This document shows positions 8,438 to 16,816 of a stretch of DNA of 64,000 nt, in pieces. A program made the translations under genes and the position numbers. The DNA comes from Veillonella magna DSM 19857 (GTDB lineage Bacteria > Bacillota > Negativicutes > Veillonellales > Veillonellaceae). The DNA is taken from assembly GCF_000428745.1 (NCBI RefSeq), contig NZ_AUAN01000004.1, positions 1 to 64,000 of the forward strand. Direction: 5' to 3'. How positions within the stretch are numbered: the first letter of the stretch is position 1; each line of letters starts with the position of its first letter. Below the pieces are notes generated by a model. The model was not told where the DNA came from, searched no databases, and worked only from the letters and a program-made list of their open reading frames with translations.

Positions 8438-8896
8438 TTAATTAACAGTGCCTTCTTCTTCCTTGCGGCCCCATACTTTTTCCATCAACTGCGGATAGTA
8501 TTCTTCCACATGAGGCAACAAAATCTGGCCGATTAAGTACAATACCAATTCCGGATTAAACTCTTCTACCAAGGATGGGATACTGATATCCATGTATACG
8601 CCACCGTCTTCGGCAATATAATATTTAAAGATTTTAAATTTGCCGTTCAACTCACTAAGATATTCAGCAACTTGACCGCGGCGTTCAGCTGGTACGGCAG
8701 CGGACACAGCAATCATCCGTGCCATGGTGAATACCGTATCATCCAATACGATAAAGAGAGGGAAACGCTGCGAAGCTGCTTCCAGGAAACCTCGGTACAC
8801 AACGGAATTAAATTCATCCGTCATTTCCTCTTTAGTGAACCACTGTAAATTACGTTCTTCCAAAAAGGCATCAAATTTTTTTGCTTTCTCGTTCAT
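8438..8896 (-). CDS. YbjN-like hypothetical protein
   Basis: A 152-residue acidic soluble protein without signal peptide or membrane segment. The order FDAFLEERNLQWF, FPLFIVLDDTVFTMARMIA, RRGQVAEYLSELNGKFKIFKYYI and DGGVYMDISI resembles the YbjN fold (bacterial sensory transduction regulator family, chaperone-like), but I assign it only by resemblance. The ATG at 8896 is preceded by GGTAAGGTG; the open frame extends upstream without a better site. Last of a minus-strand group with xpt and a LysR gene, separated from xpt by about 104 bp. Function not known. Confidence 0.6.
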   Translation of the reverse strand: MNEKAKKFDAFLEERNLQWFTKEEMTDEFNSVVYRGFLEAASQRFPLFIVLDDTVFTMARMIAVSAAVPAERRGQVAEYLSELNGKFKIFKYYIAEDGGVYMDISIPSLVEEFNPELVLYLIGQILLPHVEEYYPQLMEKVWGRKEEEGTVN

Positions 8897-9000
8897 TATA
8901 CACACCTTACCTCTCCACCGACATTGTCGGCTACAGATATAACACACCACACGGCATTGTCATATCTACCCTATTACACATGCACAACGTAGTGCAAATA

Positions 9001-9576
9001 CTAGTCTTCCATAAATACGCAATGGTTATCTTCGAATGCCTTAATGCGCACTAAGGACTGTACGTTATAACCGGCGCGTTCCAAACGTTCACGACCGGGC
9101 TGGAAAGATTTTTCGATAACGATAGCAATCCCTTCTACCGTATCGCCGGCACTTTCTACCAATTTAGCCAATCCCATCGCTGCTTCACCACTGGCCAAGA
9201 AATCGTCGATAATTAAGACTTTTTCGCCGGCCGGCAAGAACCGTTTGGAAATGGTCACATCATAATTTTCTTCCTTTGTATAGGAATATACTACGGAATG
9301 ATACACATCATCCGTCATAAGAATTGATTTTTTCTTGCGAGCAAATACAAGGGGCACATCCATTTCAATAGCTGCCTGCAAGGCAATGGCAATCCCTGAT
9401 GCTTCGATAGTTACAATGCGTTCTATGCCGGCATCCTTAAAACGAGCGGCAATTTCCTTACCGATAGCAACAAACAGCTTAGGATCAATTTGATGATTTA
9501 AAAAGCTATCTACTTTCAATACGCGATTGTTGAGTACAATCCCTTCTTCGTTGATTCGCTGCTTTAATATATCCAT
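9001..9576 (-). CDS. xpt: Xanthine phosphoribosyltransferase
   Basis: Converts xanthine and PRPP to XMP in purine salvage, in the cytosol. Seen: 191 residues, the normal length; start MDILKQRINEEGIVLNN as in other Xpt proteins; the PRPP-binding loop VLIIDDFLASGEA at residues 120-132; and the TIEASGIAIA segment. The ATG follows GGGAGGTT. Unlike the Bacillus gene it has no purine riboswitch in front: only 41 bp separate it from the upstream LysR gene, so it may be cotranscribed with that regulator. Confidence 0.96.
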   Translation of the reverse strand: MDILKQRINEEGIVLNNRVLKVDSFLNHQIDPKLFVAIGKEIAARFKDAGIERIVTIEASGIAIALQAAIEMDVPLVFARKKKSILMTDDVYHSVVYSYTKEENYDVTISKRFLPAGEKVLIIDDFLASGEAAMGLAKLVESAGDTVEGIAIVIEKSFQPGRERLERAGYNVQSLVRIKAFEDNHCVFMED

Positions 9577-9617
9577 GTTGCTTATAACCTCCCTATGCTT
9601 GTCTTATTAATGTATCA

Positions 9618-10496
9618 CTATTTTACCAAGAGGTCAATAAATTTCGACGCCGCCCGTGAAATCGGAGTCAAACGCGAACGAACCAAGACGGTCTTTCTCT
9701 CCGGTACTACAATATTTGTTTTAATTTCTACGACCTTGCCTTCCTTCAAGCGATTCTTGAGAAGCATATCCGGTACTAAAGAAATTCCCATGTTGATTTC
9801 CACCAAATCCAGCAATACGTCAAGGCTTCCCAATTCGAAGGCCGGCTTCTTGCAGCGATGATTCGTAATTTCATCGAAGAAGGTGCGACTGGCTGCGCCC
9901 TGCGATAAAAGAAGCAGCGGCTCCTGCAATAAACGCTCTTCGTCGAATTCGCCCGCATTCGCATACGCCGGACCGCCTACAAAGACATCGCGCATCGGTG
10001 CCAGCTCAATAACCTCTAACTGCGGATCCGCCATCAATTCATCATAGTTATTAACCACTGCCAATTGTGCTTCGCGGTCCAGCACCATTTGCACGCACTG
10101 AGGCGACGGACGGTTTGTAATCTGCAAACCCGTTTCTTTTTCTTGCTCCTGCCATTCTTTGAAATACGGCAACAGGAAGTGACGGCATAATGTGTCCGTA
10201 GCAGCCAGCTTCAGGCTTTCCTGTTCATGCGTAACCCGTTCCTGCAGCTGTGTGACACCATTGTCTAAAATAGAAAACGCTTTCGCTACAGTATCAAATA
10301 ATTCCTTACCTTCCGGTGTAAAAGCAACCGACTTAGTGGTACGCTCAAATAATGTAATTTTTAATTCCTTTTCCAGCTGCTTAATGCTCTGACTGATCGC
10401 CGACTGCGATACGCCGATATCCTTGGCTGCCTTAGAAAACGACAAGTGGAGACCCACTCCAAAAAATGTGCGGTATAAATCTGTAGATATGCTCAT
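9618..10496 (-). CDS. LysR-family transcriptional regulator
   Basis: A 292-residue LysR-type regulator: N-terminal winged HTH (residues about 5-62, with FSKAAKDIGVSQSAISQSIKQLEKELKITLFER) and a C-terminal effector domain. The ATG at 10496 lies 12 nt after AAGGA; an ATG four codons earlier overlaps the ribosome-binding site. It is divergent from purL and directly upstream of xpt, so purine metabolism is the natural regulatory target, though the effector is unknown. LysR proteins usually bind the region between themselves and the divergent gene; here that is 10497-10648. Confidence 0.92.
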   Translation of the reverse strand: MSISTDLYRTFFGVGLHLSFSKAAKDIGVSQSAISQSIKQLEKELKITLFERTTKSVAFTPEGKELFDTVAKAFSILDNGVTQLQERVTHEQESLKLAATDTLCRHFLLPYFKEWQEQEKETGLQITNRPSPQCVQMVLDREAQLAVVNNYDELMADPQLEVIELAPMRDVFVGGPAYANAGEFDEERLLQEPLLLLSQGAASRTFFDEITNHRCKKPAFELGSLDVLLDLVEINMGISLVPDMLLKNRLKEGKVVEIKTNIVVPERKTVLVRSRLTPISRAASKFIDLLVK

Positions 10497-10648
10497 TTTG
10501 ATTACCATTCCTTAATTATTATATTCTAAGATTATCTTTACTTATAAGTCTAAACCGTATATACTAATATTGTCAATACACCTACTTAAATTTTATTTAA
10601 AATGCTAATAGGTTTATTCTTGTGTTGCTCTCATACGAGGAGGTCATC

Positions 10649-13600
10649 ATGTCAATTTACCGTCTTTATGTCCGTAAACGTTCCGCCTTTGCCCAGGAAG
10701 CGGCTCGTGTGCTCCGTACCATTCAAACCGAACTAGCCGTTCCGGCTACGGCTGTTACAATTTATGAACGCTATGATATCGAAGGCATTTCGCCGGACGC
10801 ACTGGCTAATGCACAGCGTCTTATTTTTTCCGAACCACCGGTAGATGAAGTCTTCACCGAGCTTCCGGAAGAAGCGTCCACACGTTTGCTCATCACCGAG
10901 TATGTGCCCGGTCAATACGATCAGCGTGCCGATTCTGCCGAACAATGTCTGGCCATGTTGACTCTCGAAGCCGGTGCCACTGTTCGCGTAGCTCGTGTCT
11001 ATGCTATCCAAGGTACTATCAGCGATACCGATTTTGACGCTATTAAATCATATTATATAAATCCCGTGGATTCTCGCGAAGGTACCAAGGAGTTGCCTGC
11101 GTCCTTACAACTTGCTGTAGAACCGGCAAAACCGGTGGCCCGTCTTACCGGTTTTTGTGCCGCCGATACCGCCGGACTGCAAGGCTACATTGATGACTTA
11201 GGACTTGCTATGACCTTGGCCGACTTGCAGTTGATTCAAAACTACTTCGCCAACGAAGAGCATCGCGAACCGAGCTTAACGGAAATCCGCGTATTGGATA
11301 CATATTGGTCCGATCACTGCCGTCATACCACTTTTATGACGGAACTGACGGATATCACCATTGAAGACGCTCCGCTGACAGCTCCCATTAAAGCGGCCCT
11401 TGCCGAATACACCGACGGTCGTACCGCCATATACCAATCGCGCCACAAAGCACGAACGCTAATGGATATGGCAACTCTTGCCGTCAAAGAACTTCGCGCC
11501 CAAGGCGGTCTTACTAATCTTGATGTATCCGACGAAATCAATGCCTGCACTATTATCGTACCGGTCACTGTTGACGATCACGAAGAGGAATGGCTGCTGC
11601 TCTTTAAAAACGAAACCCACAATCATCCGACGGAAATCGAACCGTATGGCGGTGCCGCTACCTGTCTCGGCGGTTGTATTCGCGATCCTTTGAGCGGTCG
11701 TGCCTATGTATACCAAGCGATGCGCGTTACCGGCTCCGGTGATCCGCGCACACCGCTTGCGGCTACGCCGGCCGGCAAATTACCACAGTATAAAATTACC
11801 ACCGGCGCTGCCAAAGGCTATAGCTCTTACGGCAACCAAATCGGTCTTGCTACCGGTGAAGTGCGTGAATACTATCATCCCGGTTATGTAGCCAAGCGCA
11901 TGGAAATCGGTGCCGTTGTCGGTGCCGCTCCTCGTCATGCCGTGCGCCGCGAAGCACCGCAGCCCGGCGATATCGTCGTTCTCTTAGGCGGTCAAACCGG
12001 GCGCGACGGCTGCGGTGGTGCTACCGGCTCCTCCAAAGCCCATGACGTAACCTCCCTCAGCACGTGCGGAGCGGAAGTTCAAAAAGGTAACCCCTTAACG
12101 GAGCGCAAGATTCAACGCTTATTCCGTCGACCGGAAGTAACGACCCTCATCAAACGTTGCAACGACTTCGGTGCCGGCGGTGTATCCGTAGCCATCGGCG
12201 AACTCACTGACGGTCTTCGCATCAATCTTGATGCCGTACCTAAAAAATATGAAGGCTTGGACGGTACGGAGCTTGCCATCTCCGAATCGCAAGAACGCAT
12301 GGCTTGCGTCATTGAAGCCGCTTCATGGAGCACCTTTAAGTCCTACTGCGACGAAGAAAACGTTGACGCTACTATCGTTGCCGATGTAACCGATCACAAT
12401 CGCCTCACCATGACATGGCAAGGGGATACCATCGTAGATATTAGCCGCGACTTTTTAAATACCAATGGTGCCAGCCAAAAGCAATCGGCTCACATTACAG
12501 CTCCTTCCGGTTCTTTCTTTGCTGCTCCAACCGGTGTGATTGGCAATGTCGATGAATTAGGCACTGCCTGGAAAGCAACCATGGCAGACCTTTCCATCGC
12601 CTCGCAACAAGGATTGAGCGAATGCTTCGATAGCACCATCGGCGCCGGCACAGTGCTTATGCCATTCAGCGGTCTTTATCAAAAGACACCGGTACAGGGT
12701 ATGGCGGCTAAACTGCCGGTACTGAATGGAGAAACTACGACGGCCAGCCTTATGACTCACGGCTTCCAACCGTACCTATCCGCCTGGAGTCCTTTCCACG
12801 GTGCACAATACGCCATTCTCTTATCTGTGGCTAAACTCGTTGCCTTAGGTGGTAAACGTGAAACGGCGTATCTTACTTTACAAGAATATTTTGAACGTCT
12901 TGGGGCAGACCAAACAGCCTGGGGCAAACCAACCGCTGCATTACTCGGTGCCTACCACGCTCAAAAGGAATTAGGCATTGGTGCCATCGGCGGCAAGGAC
13001 TCTATGTCCGGTACCTTTATGGACTTAACCGTACCGCCTACCTTGGTATCCTTTGCGGTAACAACGGCTCACGTAGACGATATTCTCACACCTGATTTAA
13101 AAGAGGCCGGTCATGCTCTTGTTATGCTGCGAGTACCGCGCCAAGCCGATGAAACCCCGGACTGGGATGTATTTAAAGCCCATTGCGATACGATTGCTCG
13201 CCTCAACACCGACCGCCGTATCAGCGCTGCCTATGTCATCGAAGATGGCGGTATCGCTGCTGCCACAGCAAAAATGGCCTTCGGTAATCGCTGCGGTGTA
13301 TCGTTTGATCCGGCTCTCAGCCCAAGCGATCTCTTCGCACCGCACTACGGTTCTTGGCTGCTTGAAGTCGATGTGCCTACTGCCGATGAACTAACAGAAG
13401 ACGCTCACACCATTCGCATCGGTACCGTTACCTATGCCGCTGCTATGACCCTGGGCAACGAAACAGTCTCACTTGACGAACTTGAGCGCGCCTATGACGC
13501 CACCTTGGATCCTATTTTTCCGCAACACGCACCGTCCGGTCAGGGCGAAGCCGTTGCCTATATTTATGATCGTCGGCCGCAGCCGCGAAGCACCTCCCTT

Positions 13601-14407
13601 GGTGCCTCGCCGCGCATTGTGATTCCTGTCTTCCCCGGTACAAACTGCGAATTCGACTCCGCTCGTGCCTTTGAACGCGCCGGCGGTATTGCCGATATTG
13701 TGGTTATTCGCAATCGCACCGCACAACAGTTAGCCGACTCCATTCAAGTGATGAAGGAAAAAATCGACAACGCACAAATTCTCTTCTTCCCGGGCGGCTT
13801 CAGTGCCGGTGATGAACCGGACGGTTCCGGTAAATTTATGGCTACCCTCTTCCGCAATCCCTATCTGACGGAAGCACTGGAGAATTTATTATATAAACGC
13901 GACGGTTTGGCACTCGGTATTTGCAACGGCTTCCAAGCACTCATTAAGCTCGGCCTCTTGCCGTACGGCCACGTGGCTCCGTTAACCGCCGACAGCCCTA
14001 CGTTGACCTATAATACTATCGGTCGCCATTTATCCGGTATGGTCCGCACTAAGGTCATCTCTACTCATTCCCCATGGATGTGTGAAGCCAAAGCCGGCGA
14101 TATTTACACCGTACCGATTTCTCACGGCGAAGGTCGTTTTATCGCTTCACCGGCACAGGTAGTAGAGTTTAATCGCACCGGTCAAATTGCTACGCAGTAC
14201 GTAGACATGGAAGGTATTGCTTCTTATGATGCACGCTTTAATCCCAATCAGTCCGTGGCTGCCATCGAAGGTCTTTTCAGTCCCGATGGTCGTGTCTTCG
14301 GCAAAATGGCTCATGTAGAACGCGTTGGCTACGGCGTAGCTAAAAATATCCCCGGTGAAAAGGTAATGCCTATCTTTACCTCCGGCGTTAATTACTTTAA
14401 AGCTTAA
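10649..14407 (+). CDS. purL: Phosphoribosylformylglycinamidine synthase, single chain
   Basis: FGAR amidotransferase, step four of purine synthesis: FGAR + glutamine + ATP to FGAM. This 1252-residue form joins synthetase and glutaminase. Seen: the N-terminal region, the ATP-binding HNHPTEIEPYGGAATCLGG segment around residue 330, the second synthetase half near GIGAIGGKDSMSG, and a C-terminal class I glutaminase with FPGTNCEFDSARAFERAGG, the nucleophile in LGICNGFQALIKLG and the catalytic His/Glu in SHGEGRF. This is the large clostridial-type enzyme, so purS and purQ are not needed. The ATG at 10649 has GAGGAGG in front. It stands alone, divergent from a LysR gene. Its last codons are the first unit of a 16-bp tandem repeat. 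Confidence 0.97.
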   Translation: MSIYRLYVRKRSAFAQEAARVLRTIQTELAVPATAVTIYERYDIEGISPDALANAQRLIFSEPPVDEVFTELPEEASTRLLITEYVPGQYDQRADSAEQCLAMLTLEAGATVRVARVYAIQGTISDTDFDAIKSYYINPVDSREGTKELPASLQLAVEPAKPVARLTGFCAADTAGLQGYIDDLGLAMTLADLQLIQNYFANEEHREPSLTEIRVLDTYWSDHCRHTTFMTELTDITIEDAPLTAPIKAALAEYTDGRTAIYQSRHKARTLMDMATLAVKELRAQGGLTNLDVSDEINACTIIVPVTVDDHEEEWLLLFKNETHNHPTEIEPYGGAATCLGGCIRDPLSGRAYVYQAMRVTGSGDPRTPLAATPAGKLPQYKITTGAAKGYSSYGNQIGLATGEVREYYHPGYVAKRMEIGAVVGAAPRHAVRREAPQPGDIVVLLGGQTGRDGCGGATGSSKAHDVTSLSTCGAEVQKGNPLTERKIQRLFRRPEVTTLIKRCNDFGAGGVSVAIGELTDGLRINLDAVPKKYEGLDGTELAISESQERMACVIEAASWSTFKSYCDEENVDATIVADVTDHNRLTMTWQGDTIVDISRDFLNTNGASQKQSAHITAPSGSFFAAPTGVIGNVDELGTAWKATMADLSIASQQGLSECFDSTIGAGTVLMPFSGLYQKTPVQGMAAKLPVLNGETTTASLMTHGFQPYLSAWSPFHGAQYAILLSVAKLVALGGKRETAYLTLQEYFERLGADQTAWGKPTAALLGAYHAQKELGIGAIGGKDSMSGTFMDLTVPPTLVSFAVTTAHVDDILTPDLKEAGHALVMLRVPRQADETPDWDVFKAHCDTIARLNTDRRISAAYVIEDGGIAAATAKMAFGNRCGVSFDPALSPSDLFAPHYGSWLLEVDVPTADELTEDAHTIRIGTVTYAAAMTLGNETVSLDELERAYDATLDPIFPQHAPSGQGEAVAYIYDRRPQPRSTSLGASPRIVIPVFPGTNCEFDSARAFERAGGIADIVVIRNRTAQQLADSIQVMKEKIDNAQILFFPGGFSAGDEPDGSGKFMATLFRNPYLTEALENLLYKRDGLALGICNGFQALIKLGLLPYGHVAPLTADSPTLTYNTIGRHLSGMVRTKVISTHSPWMCEAKAGDIYTVPISHGEGRFIASPAQVVEFNRTGQIATQYVDMEGIASYDARFNPNQSVAAIEGLFSPDGRVFGKMAHVERVGYGVAKNIPGEKVMPIFTSGVNYFKA

Positions 14408-14468
14408 TTACTCCAAAGCTTTATTACTTCAAAAGTTAATTACTTCAAAAGTTAATTATTTCAAAAGC
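14389..14468. repeat. 16-bp tandem repeat copying the purL 3' end
   Basis: Five head-to-tail units of exactly 16 bp: 14389-14404, 14405-14420, 14421-14436, 14437-14452 and 14453-14468, each close to TAATTACTTCAAAAGT. The first unit covers the last purL codons (N-Y-F-K-A) and the beginning of the stop, so the array duplicates the stop region downstream. Below it, to 14536, I see nothing. Confidence 0.9.
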
Positions 14469-14535
14469 TAATTATCTGCATATAAGCGTATATGTAGATA
14501 GCTATATGCCCTATGTAACACAATCCTAACGATGC

Positions 14536-14569
14536 AAAACACGGTTTCCCCCATCGGTAACCGTGTTTT
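14536..14569 (+). terminator. purL terminator
   Basis: AAAACACGGTT (14536-14546) pairs with AACCGTGTTTT (14559-14569), followed by CTTCT. Perfect 11-bp stem. Confidence 0.82.
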
Positions 14570-14654
14570 CTTCTGATTGACTCTAATGCATGAAAGTCAC
14601 GCATAATTTATATACCACTTGACCAGAAAATTATGAGATTTGTTGCCGTAAATA

Positions 14655-14683
14655 TTGATTATCCCGAAAAATACGGGTATCAT
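14655..14683 (+). promoter_or_regulatory. Flavodiiron gene promoter with dyad in the spacer
   Basis: TTGATT (14655-14660), exactly 17 bp, TATCAT (14678-14683). The spacer holds CCCG (14663-14666) and CGGG (14674-14677), a dyad centred between the two promoter boxes, where a repressor would block the polymerase. The regulator is not identifiable. Confidence 0.4.
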
Positions 14684-14748
14684 AATGGATAGCGAATAAT
14701 TTTAGGGGCATAACAAGCTCTTCTTATTCTCATGAAAGGATGTATACC

Positions 14749-15987
14749 ATGCATTGCGTACAAAAATTGACAGATAATATCTATTGGATCGGCAGTAACG
14801 ATTGGGACACCGAACGTTTTGAAAATTTATTTCCCATTCCCTTAGGCGTTAGCTATAACTCCTATTTCATCGACGATGAAAAAACTTGTATCGTCGATTC
14901 CGTTGACGACAGCATTCGTCAAGAGTTCTTTGACAATGTAGAACATTTACTGAACGGTCGTCAGTTGGACTACCTTATCGTAAACCACATGGAACCGGAC
15001 CATTGCTCCACCTTGGTGGAACTCATCGACCGCTACCCGAACGTAAAAATGGTAGGTAACCGTACTACCTTCCGCCTGTTTGAACAGTTCTACGGTCGTC
15101 CGTGCCCGGATAACTACTATGAAGTAAAAGAAGGCTCCACCATCGAGCTCGGCAAACACACCTTGCATTCCTACACAATGCCGATGGTACATTGGCCGGA
15201 AGTAACCTGTACCTTTGAATCCACTACAGGTATTCTTTTCTCCGCCGATGCCTTCGGTACTTTCGGTACGATTAACGGCAACATCTTTGCAGACCAGCTT
15301 GATTTTGAACGCGTATACGAAGACGAAGCACGTCGCTACTACACCAATATCGTAGGTAAATACGGTGTTCAGGTACAAAACGCGATTAAAAAAGCGTTGC
15401 CGTTGGGCATTAAAATGATTGCTCCGCTTCACGGCCCGATTTGGCGTACACCGGAAAGCATTAACTACATGATTCAAAAATACATGCACTGGAGCACATA
15501 CTCCGCCGAAAAGAAAGGCGTTGTTATCGCTTTTGGTTCCATGTACGGCAACACCGCCGAAATGGCACAACAGCTTGCCAAGCTATTATCCTTACGCGGC
15601 ATTACGGACATTAAAATTTATGACGTATCCAAGACCAACGCATCCTACATCATTGCCGATGCTTGGAAATACAGTCATCTCGTTTGTATGGCACCGACCT
15701 ATAATCTTGCCTTGTACTTAACTATGGAAAACCTTCTTTATGAATTGAAGGCATTGAACTTCCACAATCACAAGGTATCCATCGTCGGTAATCATTCTTG
15801 GGCCTCCGCAGCCATGAAACGCATGGTGGATTACTTCACCAACGAATTCAAGGATATGGAAATTGTCGGTACACCGCTCGACATTCGCGGTGCTCTTCAT
15901 CCGGCACAGCGTCCGCTTTTTGAAAAATTGGCTGACGATATCGTTGCTTCCATTAACGCTACTGAAATTAAAACATTCAGCCTCTAA
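14749..15987 (+). CDS. A-type flavoprotein (flavodiiron protein, FprA/ROO type)
   Basis: Flavodiiron proteins reduce O2 to water, or NO to N2O, in the cytosol of anaerobes. Seen in 412 residues: an N-terminal metallo-beta-lactamase-like domain with the diiron ligands H80-x-E82-x-D84-H85, then H148 (MVHWPEV), D167 (SADAFG) and H228 (PLHGPIW); and a C-terminal flavodoxin domain from about residue 260 with the FMN loop SMYGNTAEMAQQ. All canonical ligands are present. The ATG at 14749 follows GAAAGGA. Length is that of the basic A class without fused rubredoxin, so an outside rubredoxin or similar donor is needed. Single-gene unit with its own promoter and terminator. O2 versus NO preference cannot be read from sequence. 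Confidence 0.95.
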   Translation: MHCVQKLTDNIYWIGSNDWDTERFENLFPIPLGVSYNSYFIDDEKTCIVDSVDDSIRQEFFDNVEHLLNGRQLDYLIVNHMEPDHCSTLVELIDRYPNVKMVGNRTTFRLFEQFYGRPCPDNYYEVKEGSTIELGKHTLHSYTMPMVHWPEVTCTFESTTGILFSADAFGTFGTINGNIFADQLDFERVYEDEARRYYTNIVGKYGVQVQNAIKKALPLGIKMIAPLHGPIWRTPESINYMIQKYMHWSTYSAEKKGVVIAFGSMYGNTAEMAQQLAKLLSLRGITDIKIYDVSKTNASYIIADAWKYSHLVCMAPTYNLALYLTMENLLYELKALNFHNHKVSIVGNHSWASAAMKRMVDYFTNEFKDMEIVGTPLDIRGALHPAQRPLFEKLADDIVASINATEIKTFSL

Positions 15988-16040
15988 GAATCCTTTCTCG
16001 GCTGACAGACAAAAAATATAAATCGTTCATCTTACACACA

Positions 16041-16078
16041 TCACGCGTTACCTGCAAACCTGTGCCGGTAACGCGTGA
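16041..16078. other. 12-bp hairpin without T-run
   Basis: TCACGCGTTACC (16041-16052) pairs perfectly with GGTAACGCGTGA (16067-16078) around a 14-nt loop, directly before the real terminator. It may protect the transcript 3' end. Confidence 0.6.
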
Positions 16079-16083
16079 TACAT

Positions 16084-16123
16084 AAAAAAGGGGCTACTTT
16101 TCCAATAGAGTAGCCCCTTTTTT
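16084..16123. terminator. Terminator after the flavodiiron gene
   Basis: AAAAAAGGGGCTACT (16084-16098) pairs perfectly with 16109-16123, ending in six T. Strong 15-bp stem. Confidence 0.92.
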
Positions 16124-16211
16124 AGTTACTTCTTTCACCATAGCCTTTATTTCGTTAGGGATGCATGACAAATTTATATAACTCATGTCTTTTCTAACGA
16201 GAATAACGTGA

Positions 16212-16240
16212 TACAATAAAGAGTACCTATTTACAGGTAC
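16212..16240 (+). promoter_or_regulatory. Promoter and dyad upstream of the Lrp-type gene
   Basis: An extended -10 (TG-A-TACAAT, hexamer 16212-16217) lies before the perfect dyad GTACCT (16223-16228) / AGGTAC (16235-16240), which would sit at the transcription start. GTACCTATT is also repeated directly (16223 and 16237). Probably an operator; autoregulation by the Lrp-type protein is a plausible but unproven reading. No clear -35 seen. Confidence 0.35.
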
Positions 16241-16303
16241 CTATTCCATTGCTATGTATTCGGAATATCGTTTCCGGATCTACAAGAAAGGAGATTTGAC
16301 ACA

Positions 16304-16816
16304 ATGACTACGTCCAATGTAACAGCTTCAGACAGAAAGCTTCTCGACCTTTTGGCGGATGACGCCAAACTTACTGCCGCGCAACTGGCGGCCATGCTCA
16401 ATACTACGGAGGAAGCCGTCGCGGCACGCATTGCCGAATTTGAAGCGGACGGTATCATCCGTGGCTATCAGGCGATTGTAGACTGGGAACGCGTCGATGC
16501 TAATAAATCCATGGCACTCATTCAATTACAGGTAGTGCCCGAACCGGAACAGGGCTTCGATAAATTAGCACACCGCATCATGCAGCTCGACCAAGTAGAA
16601 GGGGTGTACCTCATGTCAGGCGGCTACGACTTAACCGTTGTCGTGCAAGGGGAAAGCATGCGTGACATCGCCCTTTTCGTAGCTCGTCGCCTATCCACCC
16701 TCGATGGCGTCCGCGCTACAATGACCCACTTTATTTTGAGCCGCTATAAAGATAGAAATGTAATCTATCATGATGAGGCTGTTCGCGAAACAAGGAGCTA
16801 TGTATTCGATGATTAA
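16304..16816 (+). CDS. Lrp/AsnC-family regulator
   Basis: This 170-residue protein has an N-terminal HTH (residues about 8-55: RKLLDLLADDAKLTAAQLAA, EEAVAARIAEFEADGIIRGY) and a C-terminal RAM/AsnC ligand domain from about residue 70 (MALIQLQVVPE, GVYLMSGGYDLTVVVQG). Such proteins form octamers and sense amino acids. The ATG follows AAAGGAG. It overlaps the start of the following aminotransferase gene by 8 bp, so the two are translationally coupled and the regulator probably senses the aminotransferase's amino acid. This gene pair recurs in Firmicutes, to my knowledge. Confidence 0.92.
   Translation: MTTSNVTASDRKLLDLLADDAKLTAAQLAAMLNTTEEAVAARIAEFEADGIIRGYQAIVDWERVDANKSMALIQLQVVPEPEQGFDKLAHRIMQLDQVEGVYLMSGGYDLTVVVQGESMRDIALFVARRLSTLDGVRATMTHFILSRYKDRNVIYHDEAVRETRSYVFDD

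Noticed and set aside
8158-8445. Open frame after the YitT gene
   Set aside because: Spans a strong bidirectional terminator and degenerate repeats.
10570-10603. purL promoter (TTGTCA and TAAAAT)
   Set aside because: Spacing of 22 bp is too long; no convincing pair found.
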